In this document: positions 17,401 through 25,161 of the stretch, piece by piece | How the letters are laid out: every line of letters begins with the position of its first letter | Position numbering within the stretch: position 1 is the first letter of the stretch | The notes under the pieces: generated by a model | The model's database searches: none | What the model was told of the DNA's origin: nothing | What the model saw: only the letters and a program-made list of their open reading frames with translations | Translations under genes and position numbers: made by a program | Assembly: GCA_905234845.1 (NCBI GenBank) | Contig: CAJOIW010000016.1 | Location: 2,109-58,243 of the forward strand | DNA length: 56,135 bases | Reading direction: 5' to 3' | From: an uncultured Prevotella sp. | GTDB taxonomy: Bacteria > Bacteroidota > Bacteroidia > Bacteroidales > Bacteroidaceae

Positions 17401-19269
17401 AGAGGTTGCACTCAAACCCGACGTAGTGGCGGTGACCACTCCTCCACCGGATGTATTATATAGTTGGTAAGCACGATAAGATCCGATATTCGCCTTTCGC
17501 TCCACATAGCCGTATTTCAACGGTGTGGCTGTCCGCCCAAGCGTCGTTAGCGCATTGCGCAATGCTGACTCGTCGCTGACATTACCGTTGTTGTAGACGG
17601 CACGCAGATTGGCGAGATCTTCGTCTCGATAACCATTGAACTGTCCGGCTTTATCGAGCAGCGATTGCGCTAACTGCTTCTTTGCAGCCAGTGTAGTAGC
17701 AGCCGAAATCTTTGCGGTCATCTCGTTGTTCTTGTCTTTTAGAATGGCTTGGTTTACTCGGTGCAACAATCGCTCTGTGTCGATGGTATCGACTGCGAGG
17801 CCATTGTTGTTGAGTGGTACGGTGAGCGTTACTTCGTTGCCGTTGTTCATGGTGAAGTATCCTCCCGACTTCATATAAAAGGCTCCTTCTGTTCCTGCCT
17901 CTTCGCTGATACCGAAATCGAAGTCGAGCCGTCGGTCACGCTGATTAGGATAGAGGCGCGTGGGGTCGTAGTAGTAGCCTGATGTGATTTTATTTCGATG
18001 ATACCACTTGCCGGAAGCAAGCGAGTGCATATAACCATTTCGCATATACATGTGGCGTGTGCGGTTGCCGCCCCACGGATTCCAGTTCTCGAGGAATGAA
18101 TACCAACCATCGAAATAATTGCTCACACCACTCTTACGCAATGTGGCAATGTAATGCCATTCATCGTGACTATCTTGTTTCCACCATGCAGTGACAAGGG
18201 TGTTATGATAGATAATCGTCTCGGGGTTACCGCTGCTGTTCGTAATCTCTACCTCCACATCCTCGGGTCGTGCCGTGACAAGCATTTGCACCCAGTGACC
18301 TGGTTGCCAATAATGGCCATCCTTAAGAAATGCCTGTACTCCCGTTCCTTCGCCGCCGAAGCGGTTTATCCAGACGTTGGTGCCGTCGTATGAACCTTTA
18401 TCAAGCGCACCTGATTTCAGATAGTCGGGCAGATAGGGGTCTTCGTCGGTGTTGCCGTTATCCCACATAGAGAAGAGCACGTTGTGTTGCAGGTTCTGCC
18501 ACGTGTCGCTTCCGTCGATGGCTGTCTGTATGCCCATGTAACCTCCCAGAAGATTCATAGTGGAATAATAAGTACTAAGCACATCCTTATCCTGAGGGGT
18601 GAAGACTTCCACGTAACACATGTCGTAGCTCTCGGCCGACGGTGCATCGGGGTCGGTCGACTGCCAGCCATTGAGATAGGTGGCGAGCGAGGAGTAGATA
18701 CGCGGAGTGGTAATAATGTCGGTCGATGTGCGCTGGAACAACAGGTAGCGTATGCCACGGATATTGCTGCGAAGATTCTCTGCACTGAGGTCGAGCTTGT
18801 ACCAGCCGTCATGGTCAAAGTTGTAGTCGGCCATCAGCTCCACGCGCTGCAAGTGTCCTTTCTTAGTGGCTGCCACCGTGCGTTGCTGCAATACGGCACC
18901 CGTCTGCGCATCACTAAGTGTGAAGACAATATCAACCGTTTTCTGGCTCTTCGTACTAAGTACAATGTCACATCGTGAATGACCTGCCGGTATGTGTATG
19001 TAATATAGCAGGTGGGTATTACCATTTTCTATATTATAATATGCAAGCGTGTCACGCTGTACCTCATTTTCAAAACTCTTTAAATCCATTACACTCGTTG
19101 TAGGATGACCATCGGTCTCCTGCATACAGTTTCTGCCCCAGATGGTATCCACCTGTGCCTGATAGGTCTGTGCCGACAACGTAACGGCAAATAACATACA
19201 GACTGCCACCATCAGAATGCCTTTACCCATGGTAGAGGCAACAAAGTCATATAATGAGTCTTTTTTCAT
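14410..19269 (-). CDS. Giant secreted DUF3472 protein with repeated beta modules
   Basis: A 1619-residue exported protein. A signal peptide precedes SAQTYQAQ (about residue 33). Residues about 35-190 look like the DUF5077 beta domain that normally precedes DUF3472. Residues about 200-450 carry DUF3472-like features (GGYMGIQTAIDGSDTWQNLQ; FGGEGTGVQAFLKDGHYWQP). A helical linker follows (about 500-580). Then come related modules starting about 590, 755 (SGNYYRIVSANTGFSTQG), 1010 (TDGYYRVVSTSSNFAGGTY) and 1255 (DGGYYYIIHGYAD), ricin-like in appearance, perhaps for glycan binding. The end, MFNLQGQRV...GIVIVKGKTVLKR, is a C-terminal sorting tail of type IX form common in Prevotella. A surface or secreted glycan-binding/processing role is inferred; no catalytic residues can be assigned. 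Confidence 0.75.
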   Translation of the reverse strand: MKKDSLYDFVASTMGKGILMVAVCMLFAVTLSAQTYQAQVDTIWGRNCMQETDGHPTTSVMDLKSFENEVQRDTLAYYNIENGNTHLLYYIHIPAGHSRCDIVLSTKSQKTVDIVFTLSDAQTGAVLQQRTVAATKKGHLQRVELMADYNFDHDGWYKLDLSAENLRSNIRGIRYLLFQRTSTDIITTPRIYSSLATYLNGWQSTDPDAPSAESYDMCYVEVFTPQDKDVLSTYYSTMNLLGGYMGIQTAIDGSDTWQNLQHNVLFSMWDNGNTDEDPYLPDYLKSGALDKGSYDGTNVWINRFGGEGTGVQAFLKDGHYWQPGHWVQMLVTARPEDVEVEITNSSGNPETIIYHNTLVTAWWKQDSHDEWHYIATLRKSGVSNYFDGWYSFLENWNPWGGNRTRHMYMRNGYMHSLASGKWYHRNKITSGYYYDPTRLYPNQRDRRLDFDFGISEEAGTEGAFYMKSGGYFTMNNGNEVTLTVPLNNNGLAVDTIDTERLLHRVNQAILKDKNNEMTAKISAATTLAAKKQLAQSLLDKAGQFNGYRDEDLANLRAVYNNGNVSDESALRNALTTLGRTATPLKYGYVERKANIGSYRAYQLYNTSGGGVVTATTSGLSATSATATGATAAAREILPVTDMNTNWQLLRYEEDDTYYLYNLGQQKYLDLSKTTLLSNTPVQVTVTKVTGGFTFSQKGKYLVTAPTASPSVTSSTSSTNAVFELRDNYYATPTKAETDDQLSNVEASQNPYATSVISGNYYRIVSANTGFSTQGKYVMYIASDGTVGWRAYDSTKEGEQVFRLVFDENRVFGGNPYSHAGYTMQAIGNDYYICSDGNQMGGYAASSTTEKTIYLTPTVPEGMQFILQPEYAHHSSAAQCLRIDDQTKTSGRISKGEWTDWNGQGTMTYTTDSPRCWYLEKVTRSVYQPILDAKDPLVIALDTYADAYSNLTLTDVPGYPTRSNVTAFKNAYRTANAAYNNGNNNLTNEEKQTYANNIVSAYNTAVGSCNPITDGYYRVVSTSSNFAGGTYAMYLDSQGNIGWKPYSATDAHQIFEMKYMSDIYFDNQSHREFSMRVGNYYIGKSTKMMGGVPQSTTEAYPVATTITTPYSGQIVFQPQWEPGYVSQCMNVNNPSATSGTIVQNNWLSYDASHDNRTWRLEPVSVTERLQAIIATASSACTGYDANTPAADQESHYYTIGTECGYTTTTTQIDALTEAIQTAQSLGANASDADKQEQVEAVWEAYNICEARQDLPEDGGYYYIIHGYADDSNREGVAFAMCNNSATSDGRVYKKALNSEDVNYVFKLTAHNGNWYIQNVATGKYFGAYSDGVQLVESPVDQVLDPVYINHRDRWTPEGSIKQRIRWDLYNTTDGTSKKYYAPGISKDGQVKITDTNDGSGWWMHGWMLRPVEDAVLEIPEISVTAAGFSTYYSAMPTKVGSGFTAYYVSGVSNGKVIFTPFPENVIPANTGAVIKGAEGAGIDLTGQYVVDFNGTNLMLGTITDQTITADDNYYYFILGRKKDNQGNYNYGFYMPNGITANGYFTNHAHKAYVRVLKTELDGESAAKGLGVQWDDDPTGIEMQTSGTRLQEDQMFNLQGQRVGPNYRGIVIVKGKTVLKR

Positions 19270-19431
19270 AGTAGTTGATAAGGAAATATATTATAATCTC
19301 AATTATCACATCATACAACTCATGTGGAGTTGTAATTATTAACTTACAAAGTTATATACAAATATGATAAACGCAAAGAAATAATTGTTTGTTTTATATA
19401 ATATTAACACTTAAAATATTTATGCAAAGAA

Positions 19432-19460
19432 AACACCGCCCTGACGGTGAAGGCGGTGTT
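19432..19460 (-). terminator. Terminator of the lipoprotein pair
   Basis: Read leftward, AACACCGCC-TTCACCGTCAG-GGCGGTGTT is followed by TTCTTT. It lies 33 bases past the stop of the downstream lipoprotein gene. The remaining gap to 19270 is AT-rich and holds only the presumed promoter and leader of the DUF3472 gene. Confidence 0.8.
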
Positions 19461-19492
19461 ACATTTGGATGAATAGGTGTATGCGGTGCCTG

Positions 19493-20077
19493 CTATTCGA
19501 ACACTTTCTTGGCGTAGGTCACGCGCTCATATTCGAAGTCGTCGGTCTCTCCCTCGCCCACCATTGTGCCAATGAAGGTACGGTTGTCAAGGCTGAGGTC
19601 GTCGTAGCTGATAATCATCTGGTAGGCAGGTATACCCTCACCACCGTCGTAGGTGATAACGATGTCCCATGTCTTCGAATCGATGTACCAGCTGAAACGG
19701 CGCGAGTATTTCAGCTCATCGCCAATGTAGTCATTCTGCAATCCTCGGCCGGAGATGTTGTCGTCGGTCTGGTCGAACTCGATGCCGGTAGAGTAGGTTT
19801 CCTTTTTCAGGATGCCGTTCTCATCGTAAAACTTGGCAACGGTTGTTCCCGTCCAGTGTCCGCGCAAGGTTTGCGCCATGGCCACAATGTCTATCCCGTC
19901 GCTATTGCCGTTGTTATGACTGTTGTTGTTGCCATGTCCTCGGTAGTCATAGTCACGTCCGTAGCCAGGACCATAGTGGTTATTCCAGGGATCCCAAGGA
20001 TCATCATCGCAGGCCGTGAAGGCCACTGGCAGTGCCACAATGGCGAGCACTGCCAACAGGTGTTTCATTGTTTTCAT
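19493..20077 (-). CDS. Small lipoprotein, unknown function (lipocalin-like?)
   Basis: The start at 20077 is set by a strong AAAGGAGT 7 bases upstream and gives MKTMKHLLAVLAIVALPVAF followed by TACDDD, a lipoprotein signal. After a Gly/Asn/His/Tyr-rich linker (WNNHYGPGYGRDYDYRGHG) the 194-residue protein has a beta-rich domain (LRGHWTGTTVAKFYDENG ... FIGTMVGEGETDDFEY) of the kind seen in lipocalin-like Bacteroidetes lipoproteins. It is 17 bases downstream of a second lipoprotein of the same build, so the two look like a tandem paralogous pair. Confidence 0.72.
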   Translation of the reverse strand: MKTMKHLLAVLAIVALPVAFTACDDDPWDPWNNHYGPGYGRDYDYRGHGNNNSHNNGNSDGIDIVAMAQTLRGHWTGTTVAKFYDENGILKKETYSTGIEFDQTDDNISGRGLQNDYIGDELKYSRRFSWYIDSKTWDIVITYDGGEGIPAYQMIISYDDLSLDNRTFIGTMVGEGETDDFEYERVTYAKKVFE

Positions 20078-20094
20078 AGTTGTACTCCTTTCTT

Positions 20095-20664
20095 TTATTT
20101 TCCGAAATGGCGCTCCAGTTTCTTCGGCTGTGCGTTGCTGTCGGGAGCAGCCTTTGCACCATAGCCCCATCCGTAGTCATCGTAGTAGTAGTCGTAACCG
20201 TAGTAGTCGTAGTTGTCCCAGTTGGGCGACGAGGTGTGGACCATGTAGAAGTCGATAGTCTTCTCACCATCGTAGATGGTACCCTCGAAACGGTTGTCGT
20301 TCAGGCGATAGTCACGAATCTCGATGTCGTAGTTGTCCTCTTTGAAATGAATGTAGATGACTTTGTTAACGACGCGCCAGCGTATCTTACTGGCCACATA
20401 GTTGCGACGGCTGTCCCAAGGATGATCGTGGTAGTAGTCTATCCAATAGCCACCACCTTCTTTGAACTTGAACACGTCGGTCTCGAAATAGAGTTTCGTA
20501 CTGGTGGAGTTGTACATTTCACCGTCGTAGGTGGAGTAGACATAGGTATTGCCCTCCCATGTTCCTTCGAGCGTCATGCCAATGTCTTGGTCTTCGCATG
20601 AAGAGAATGCTAATGGTAGCATGCCCACTGCGAGAAGCATCAAAATGGTCGATAACTTTTTCAT
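20095..20664 (-). CDS. Small lipoprotein, paralogue of its neighbour
   Basis: A 189-residue protein with signal MKKLSTILMLLAVGMLPLAF and lipobox FSSC. The beta-rich domain begins LEGTWEGNTYVYSTYDGEMY and ends RFEGTIYDGEKTIDFYMV, parallel to GHWTGT and FIGTMVGEG in the next gene. The C-terminal tail is very Tyr/Asp-rich (DYYGYDYYYDDYGWGYG); in the paralogue a comparable Gly/Tyr/His-rich stretch lies at the N-terminus instead. No function is known to me. Confidence 0.72.
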   Translation of the reverse strand: MKKLSTILMLLAVGMLPLAFSSCEDQDIGMTLEGTWEGNTYVYSTYDGEMYNSTSTKLYFETDVFKFKEGGGYWIDYYHDHPWDSRRNYVASKIRWRVVNKVIYIHFKEDNYDIEIRDYRLNDNRFEGTIYDGEKTIDFYMVHTSSPNWDNYDYYGYDYYYDDYGWGYGAKAAPDSNAQPKKLERHFGK

Positions 20665-20705
20665 AATCTATAGGTTTTTAATTGTTTATTTCATCTATCA
20701 CGCTG

Positions 20706-20737
20706 CAAAGTTAAGGATTTTTCCCCTTTCGGGCAAA
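20706..20737 (-). promoter_or_regulatory. Promoter of the lipoprotein pair
   Basis: On the minus strand TTTG (20734-20737) and TAACTTTG (20706-20713) are 20 bases apart, a full consensus match, about 40 bases before the start codon at 20664. Confidence 0.72.
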
Positions 20738-20833
20738 GGAAAATCCATATTCTTTCGTAGGAATTTCCCTATTTCCTATTTTTTTCGTATATTTGCAGCA
20801 GGAAATTTTAATTATCAATTATATCATACAAGA

Positions 20834-21394
20834 ATGAAGACCATTTATGATTTCACTGTCAAAGACAGAAAAGGTAAGGGAGTGTCGTTGCGCGAATATG
20901 CCAACGAGGTGATTCTCATTGTGAACACAGCGACAAAGTGTGGGTTCACTCCACAATACGATGAGCTGGAAAAGCTCTATGAGCAGTATCATGCCGACGG
21001 TTTCACCATCCTCGACTTCCCTTGCAACCAGTTCGGCCAACAGGCTCCCGGCACCGACGAGTCGATACACGAGTTCTGCAAGCTCAACTTCGGCACCGAG
21101 TTCCCGCGTTTCAAGAAGGTAAAGGTCAACGGTCCCGATGCCGACCCGCTGTTCAAGTTCCTCAAAGAGCAGAAGGGCTTTGCCGGATGGAACATGGATC
21201 ATCCCATTGCCCATATCCTCGACGATATGCTCTCGAAGGAAGACCCCGACTATCAGCAAAAGCCCGACATCAAGTGGAACTTCACCAAGTTCCTCATCAA
21301 TAAGAAAGGGCAGGTGGTAGCCCGTTTCGAGCCTACTGAACCCATTGGCAACATTGCCAAACAAATTGAAGAATTGTTAAAATTTAGAAGTTAA
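20834..21394 (+). CDS. Glutathione peroxidase family protein
   Basis: A 186-residue thiol peroxidase of the GPx family, likely cytoplasmic and reduced by thioredoxin rather than glutathione. The active-site cysteine lies in NTATKCGFTPQYDEL; the catalytic Gln is in FPCNQFGQQAPGTD and the Trp in KWNFTKFL. The start MKTIYDFTVKD is used because it matches the family N-terminus and follows a -7-like TATATTTG at 20788-20795; the longer open frame upstream runs through the promoter. trxB lies downstream, which fits a peroxidase/thioredoxin pairing, though a repeat-filled gap separates them. Confidence 0.92.
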   Translation: MKTIYDFTVKDRKGKGVSLREYANEVILIVNTATKCGFTPQYDELEKLYEQYHADGFTILDFPCNQFGQQAPGTDESIHEFCKLNFGTEFPRFKKVKVNGPDADPLFKFLKEQKGFAGWNMDHPIAHILDDMLSKEDPDYQQKPDIKWNFTKFLINKKGQVVARFEPTEPIGNIAKQIEELLKFRS

Positions 21395-21560
21395 GAAGTT
21401 ATGAAGTTTTTTAGAAGTTTAGAAGTTAAGAAGTTAAAGAAGTTAAAGAAGTTAAGCCAATAGTCAACGGGAACGTTAACTCCCTGTGTGGATTTTCGAT
21501 GGCTGAACATTCGGCTTAACTCCTTAACTCCTTAACTCCTTTAACTCCTTTAACTTTGTT
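21383..21560. repeat. GAAGTTAAG / CTTAACTCC string repeats
   Basis: Bases 21386-21459 are repeated units of GAAGTTAA(A/G). Bases 21513-21557 hold the roughly complementary TTAACTCC string, so the two blocks could fold back on each other. The last unit runs into TAACTTTG (21551-21558), a possible -7 element for trxB. Related strings occur at 4290-4396, 47563-47588 and 53180-53250. Confidence 0.75.
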
Positions 21561-21584
21561 AAAACCCTTGCATATTAAAAAAGA

Positions 21585-22514
21585 ATGGAACAAATAAAAT
21601 GCCTCATCATCGGTAGCGGGCCGGCAGGCTACACCGCCGCCATCTATGCCGGACGTGCCAACCTCTCGCCTGTTCTCTACGGCGGACTGCAGGTAGGTGG
21701 ACAGCTCACACAGACCACCATCGTCGAAAACTTCCCCGGCTATCCCGATGGTGTCGACGGCAACCAGATGATGATGGAGTTACGCCAGCAGGCCCAGCGT
21801 TTCGGTGCCGACCTGCGCGACGGCATCGTCACAGCGGTCGACTTCTCCAACCAACCCTATAAAATCACTATCGACGGAGAAAACACAGTGGAAGCCGAGA
21901 CCGTCATCATCGCCACGGGTGCCTCGGCAAAGTATCTCGGCCTTGACGATGAGAAGAAATACAACGGCATGGGGGTCTCGGCGTGCGCCACCTGCGACGG
22001 CTTTTTCTACCGCAAGAAGACCGTAGCCGTCGTTGGAGGCGGCGACACAGCCTGCGAGGAGGCCATCTATCTGGCGCAACTCTGTCAGAAGGTCTATATG
22101 ATTGTAAGAAAGCCCTACCTGCGGGCATCGGAGGTGATGCAGCGGCGTGTCATGGAGAACGAGAAAATAGAGGTGCTCTTTGAGCACAATACGCTTGGTC
22201 TCTATGGCGACGGAGCCGTTGAAGGTGCCCACGTGGTCTATCGCAAGGGCGAGACCGACGAGCGACGCTACAACCTGCCCATCGACGGGTTCTTCCTCGC
22301 CATCGGGCACAAGCCCAACACCGACATCTTCCGGCCGTGGCTCGACCTCGACGAGACGGGCTATATCCGCACCATCGAAGGCACCCCGCGCACCAATATT
22401 CTTGGGGTCTTTGCCGCCGGCGACTGCGCCGACCCTGTCTACCGCCAGGCCATCGTAGCCGCCGGTAGCGGCTGCAAAGCCGCCCTTGAAGCAGAACGGT
22501 TCCTCCAGGAATAG
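21585..22514 (+). CDS. trxB: Thioredoxin reductase
   Basis: An FAD/NADPH enzyme that reduces thioredoxin. The 309-residue protein has the FAD-binding GSGPAGYTAAIYAGRANLSP, the redox-active pair in SACATCDGFFYR, the NADPH-binding VVGGGDTACEEA, and the C-terminal FAD motif GVFAAGDCADPVYRQ. Length and motif order are those of bacterial low-molecular-weight TrxB. The gene is followed 37 bases on by the symporter-family gene. Confidence 0.95.
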   Translation: MEQIKCLIIGSGPAGYTAAIYAGRANLSPVLYGGLQVGGQLTQTTIVENFPGYPDGVDGNQMMMELRQQAQRFGADLRDGIVTAVDFSNQPYKITIDGENTVEAETVIIATGASAKYLGLDDEKKYNGMGVSACATCDGFFYRKKTVAVVGGGDTACEEAIYLAQLCQKVYMIVRKPYLRASEVMQRRVMENEKIEVLFEHNTLGLYGDGAVEGAHVVYRKGETDERRYNLPIDGFFLAIGHKPNTDIFRPWLDLDETGYIRTIEGTPRTNILGVFAAGDCADPVYRQAIVAAGSGCKAALEAERFLQE

Positions 22515-22551
22515 GAAATGTAGACAAGAATCGCCTTTGGCCAACGGACTA

Positions 22552-23511
22552 ATGAAAAAACTTTGCAAATTCATTTCCGACTATATGGGCATGTTGGTGC
22601 TGCTGGCTGCTGTAGTCGCACTGTTATGGCCAGACACGTTCACTCATATAAAGCCTACTGCCATCAATCCGTTATTGGGTGTCATTATGTTCGGTATGGG
22701 GCTGACGCTAAGCTGGCACGATTTCCAGGTGGTGTTCAGCCGCCCGTTGGACATAGCCATCGGTTGTGCGACACAGTTCACCGTGATGCCCCTGCTGGCC
22801 TTTGTGCTGGCGCGACTCTTTAGGCTCGATGACGCGCTCACTATAGGCATGATACTTGTGGGCTGTTGTCCGGGTGGTACCGCATCGAATGTCATTACTT
22901 ATCTGGCCAAGGGCGACCTCGCGCTGAGTGTCGGCATGACGGGTGTCTCAACACTGCTGGCACCTGTGGTGACACCGTTGCTTGTGTTGCTCCTGACAGA
23001 CAAAACGGTCGATGTCAATGTGACCGCCATGTTCCTCAGCATCCTCTGGGTTATTATTCTGCCCATTGTGGCCGGTCTTGCCGTGAAACGTCTGTGGCCA
23101 CAGACGACAAAGCGCGCCATAGGCTATCTGCCAGCTTTGTCATCGCTTGCCATCACGGCCATTGTGCTCATCATCATTTCGGCCAGCGCACGCCGTCTGC
23201 TCTCCGGAGGGTTGGTTATCGTCGCCGCTGTCGTACTCCACAATATCGGCGGCCTTACCATAGGCTACCTTGTCGGCCGCCTGATGCGCCTTGCCATACC
23301 CAAGCGACGCGCATTGAGCATTGAGGTGGGTATGCAAAACAGCGGTCTTGCCTCCAGTTTGGCCACGCTCCACTTTGCCACCTATCCTATGGCCACCATC
23401 CCCGGCGCTATTTTCAGTGTCTGGCACAACATCAGTGGTGCCATCGTGGCTCGTCTTTACATCCATAACGACAATAAGCATACACCTTCAACTGATGAGG
23501 GAGACATATAG
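22552..23511 (+). CDS. Bile acid:sodium symporter (BASS) family transporter
   Basis: A 319-residue inner-membrane protein with about ten hydrophobic segments, including family signatures FGMGLTLSWHDFQVV, ILVGCCPGGTASNVITYLAKGD and the late EVGMQNSGLASSLA. The start MKKLCKFISDYMG is preferred over an upstream in-frame ATG at 22486 that lies inside trxB. Bacterial members move bile acids, pantoate or other organic anions with sodium; the substrate here cannot be told. Confidence 0.9.
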   Translation: MKKLCKFISDYMGMLVLLAAVVALLWPDTFTHIKPTAINPLLGVIMFGMGLTLSWHDFQVVFSRPLDIAIGCATQFTVMPLLAFVLARLFRLDDALTIGMILVGCCPGGTASNVITYLAKGDLALSVGMTGVSTLLAPVVTPLLVLLLTDKTVDVNVTAMFLSILWVIILPIVAGLAVKRLWPQTTKRAIGYLPALSSLAITAIVLIIISASARRLLSGGLVIVAAVVLHNIGGLTIGYLVGRLMRLAIPKRRALSIEVGMQNSGLASSLATLHFATYPMATIPGAIFSVWHNISGAIVARLYIHNDNKHTPSTDEGDI

Positions 23512-23537
23512 TTTCCCACAAGTTTGGCTAACAATAA

Positions 23538-23576
23538 GAAAATGGTTTGCAATTTATTGATTGCAAACCATTTTTC
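23538..23576. terminator. Bidirectional intrinsic terminator
   Basis: GAAAATGGTTTGCAAT, a 6-base loop, then ATTGCAAACCATTTTTC. A 15-16 bp stem is bordered by A and T tracts between the converging BASS and licD genes. Confidence 0.85.
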
Positions 23577-23583
23577 TATGCTC

Positions 23584-24408
23584 TCACTCTTCATCTGAAT
23601 TGAGCATCTCCCGATAACTCTTTTCCAAGTCTAACAGATGGAAGTTGTGTTGTTTTTGTTTTGGACCTGGAGGAATTTTCATGTAGTCGCCATACTTTTG
23701 TTTCAAATAGGCATCGGGATGCTCCACGCCCATCACTTGCTTTCCCTCGAAAAGAATCGGAGTGGGGTTGCCGATGCGTGCACGTGGCATGATACCTCGT
23801 CTGCCGTCGTCATGGTCCACCACCAAGGAAGATGTGTCGAAGTCGTATGCCTTTTGCATCCGCTTTATCTTCACCTGCACCTCTTCGAGCGTGTAGAGCT
23901 TTCTGCACAGCAGAGGTAGCCAGGAAGAAGGTCCATGTCCATGTTTGTAAGGATTACGGCAGAGGAAATATCGTACTTTCTGCAGATAGAAGTAGCGTGT
24001 AAAGTGCCACCACTGCACGATGGGGTTGGAGGTCATACCGTCGAGTGGGAACACATCTATATATATACCGCCCAGATATTTCAGATGTATCCGTTCAATA
24101 AGTGTAGTGCTGGCATCCTGAACCTTTGCAAAGGACAGAGGATAGGTCTTGTCGGTCTCGTAGCAGACTATCTCATAGGGTGTCGGAATCCATTCAGCAG
24201 CATGTGCGATGAGCATGTCATAGTCCTTGCGTGGCATGGCTATGTCGAGATCATCGTCCCAGGGAATAAATCCTTTGTGACGCACAGCTCCAAGGAGTGT
24301 GCCGGCGATAATGTAGTAGCGCAATCCATGTTGCTCGCACACCTGATGTATAGCCATCAGTATGTCGAGGATGCGCATTTGTAACGGGCGTATTTCGTAA
24401 TGTGCCAT
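23584..24408 (-). CDS. LicD family phosphotransferase
   Basis: LicD enzymes move phosphocholine or other phospho-alcohol/sugar groups from a CDP-activated donor to glycans. The 274-residue protein has the family signature GTLLGAVRHKGFIPWDDDLD with the metal-binding aspartates, followed by YIDVFPLDG. It begins 21 bases after a LicC-like nucleotidyltransferase gene, which in turn overlaps a PLP-enzyme gene, so donor synthesis and transfer are probably encoded together. The group transferred is not fixed by sequence. Confidence 0.88.
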   Translation of the reverse strand: MAHYEIRPLQMRILDILMAIHQVCEQHGLRYYIIAGTLLGAVRHKGFIPWDDDLDIAMPRKDYDMLIAHAAEWIPTPYEIVCYETDKTYPLSFAKVQDASTTLIERIHLKYLGGIYIDVFPLDGMTSNPIVQWWHFTRYFYLQKVRYFLCRNPYKHGHGPSSWLPLLCRKLYTLEEVQVKIKRMQKAYDFDTSSLVVDHDDGRRGIMPRARIGNPTPILFEGKQVMGVEHPDAYLKQKYGDYMKIPPGPKQKQHNFHLLDLEKSYREMLNSDEE

Positions 24409-24429
24409 ATTTTATCTGAATCTAAACGC

Positions 24430-25161
24430 TCAATATAGATTTGCTGGTATCAATTTTTTAGCAGAGTTGAAGTCTTCCACCGTGTCGAGTTCGGTCGAGA
24501 AGAGATCGGTGGTGTCTTCAATATAGAAGGTGTACCCTTGAGGGATGAGCCGTTCGAAGGCGCGTTCGTAGAAGATGTTGACCAGTCCTTCCTGCAACAT
24601 CATCACTTCCAGCTCGCGATAAAGAGCAGTGGTGTAGGCTGCGGACATACGTTCGATGCCAATGGACTCGCCTGCTGCGTCGGCAATGGCGCAGGTCTTG
24701 CTGATTTCCTTCACCCTACCTGCCGCGTCGGGAACTATCTTCATCTCTTCCTCACCTAACGGATGGTTGTTGAGGGCGAGAATGTCGGGGTGTTCCGACT
24801 GAAGCAGTCGGGTCACGATCCGAGGGTCGAAGAGGATGTCGCTGTCAAGCATCAGCATCTCTTTGCCGTCCATTTCAGGGCGTGCCAGCCAGAGAGAATA
24901 GATGTTATTGGTCGAGGCAAATCGCTCATTGTGGATGAAGGTGATGCTCACTGTCTTGTAGTGGCGGTTCAGAAAGGTCTCAATCTGCTCGTGCAGATAG
25001 CCTGTGACCACGACAAACTCCGTGATGCCATTCTGGATGAGCCCATCGAACGTGCGTTGCAAGAGACACTTGTCTCCGATTTTGAGGAGACATTTGGGGC
25101 AATCGTCGGTAAGTGGGCGCAGGCGCGACGCAATGCCTGCGGCAAGTATCACAGCTTTCAT
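24430..25161 (-). CDS. LicC-like sugar/choline-phosphate nucleotidyltransferase
   Basis: A 243-residue NTP transferase: MKAVILAAGIASRLRPLT is the nucleotide-binding start, PKCLLKIGDKCLL the Lys loop, and LMLDSDILFD the metal-binding motif. The combination VTGYLHEQIE and NNIYSLWLA resembles LicC/phosphocholine cytidylyltransferases. Its ATG overlaps the stop of the PLP-enzyme gene by 4 bases, and licD follows. It most likely makes the CDP-activated donor for LicD; choline, ethanolamine or another phospho-alcohol are all possible. Confidence 0.85.
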   Translation of the reverse strand: MKAVILAAGIASRLRPLTDDCPKCLLKIGDKCLLQRTFDGLIQNGITEFVVVTGYLHEQIETFLNRHYKTVSITFIHNERFASTNNIYSLWLARPEMDGKEMLMLDSDILFDPRIVTRLLQSEHPDILALNNHPLGEEEMKIVPDAAGRVKEISKTCAIADAAGESIGIERMSAAYTTALYRELEVMMLQEGLVNIFYERAFERLIPQGYTFYIEDTTDLFSTELDTVEDFNSAKKLIPANLY

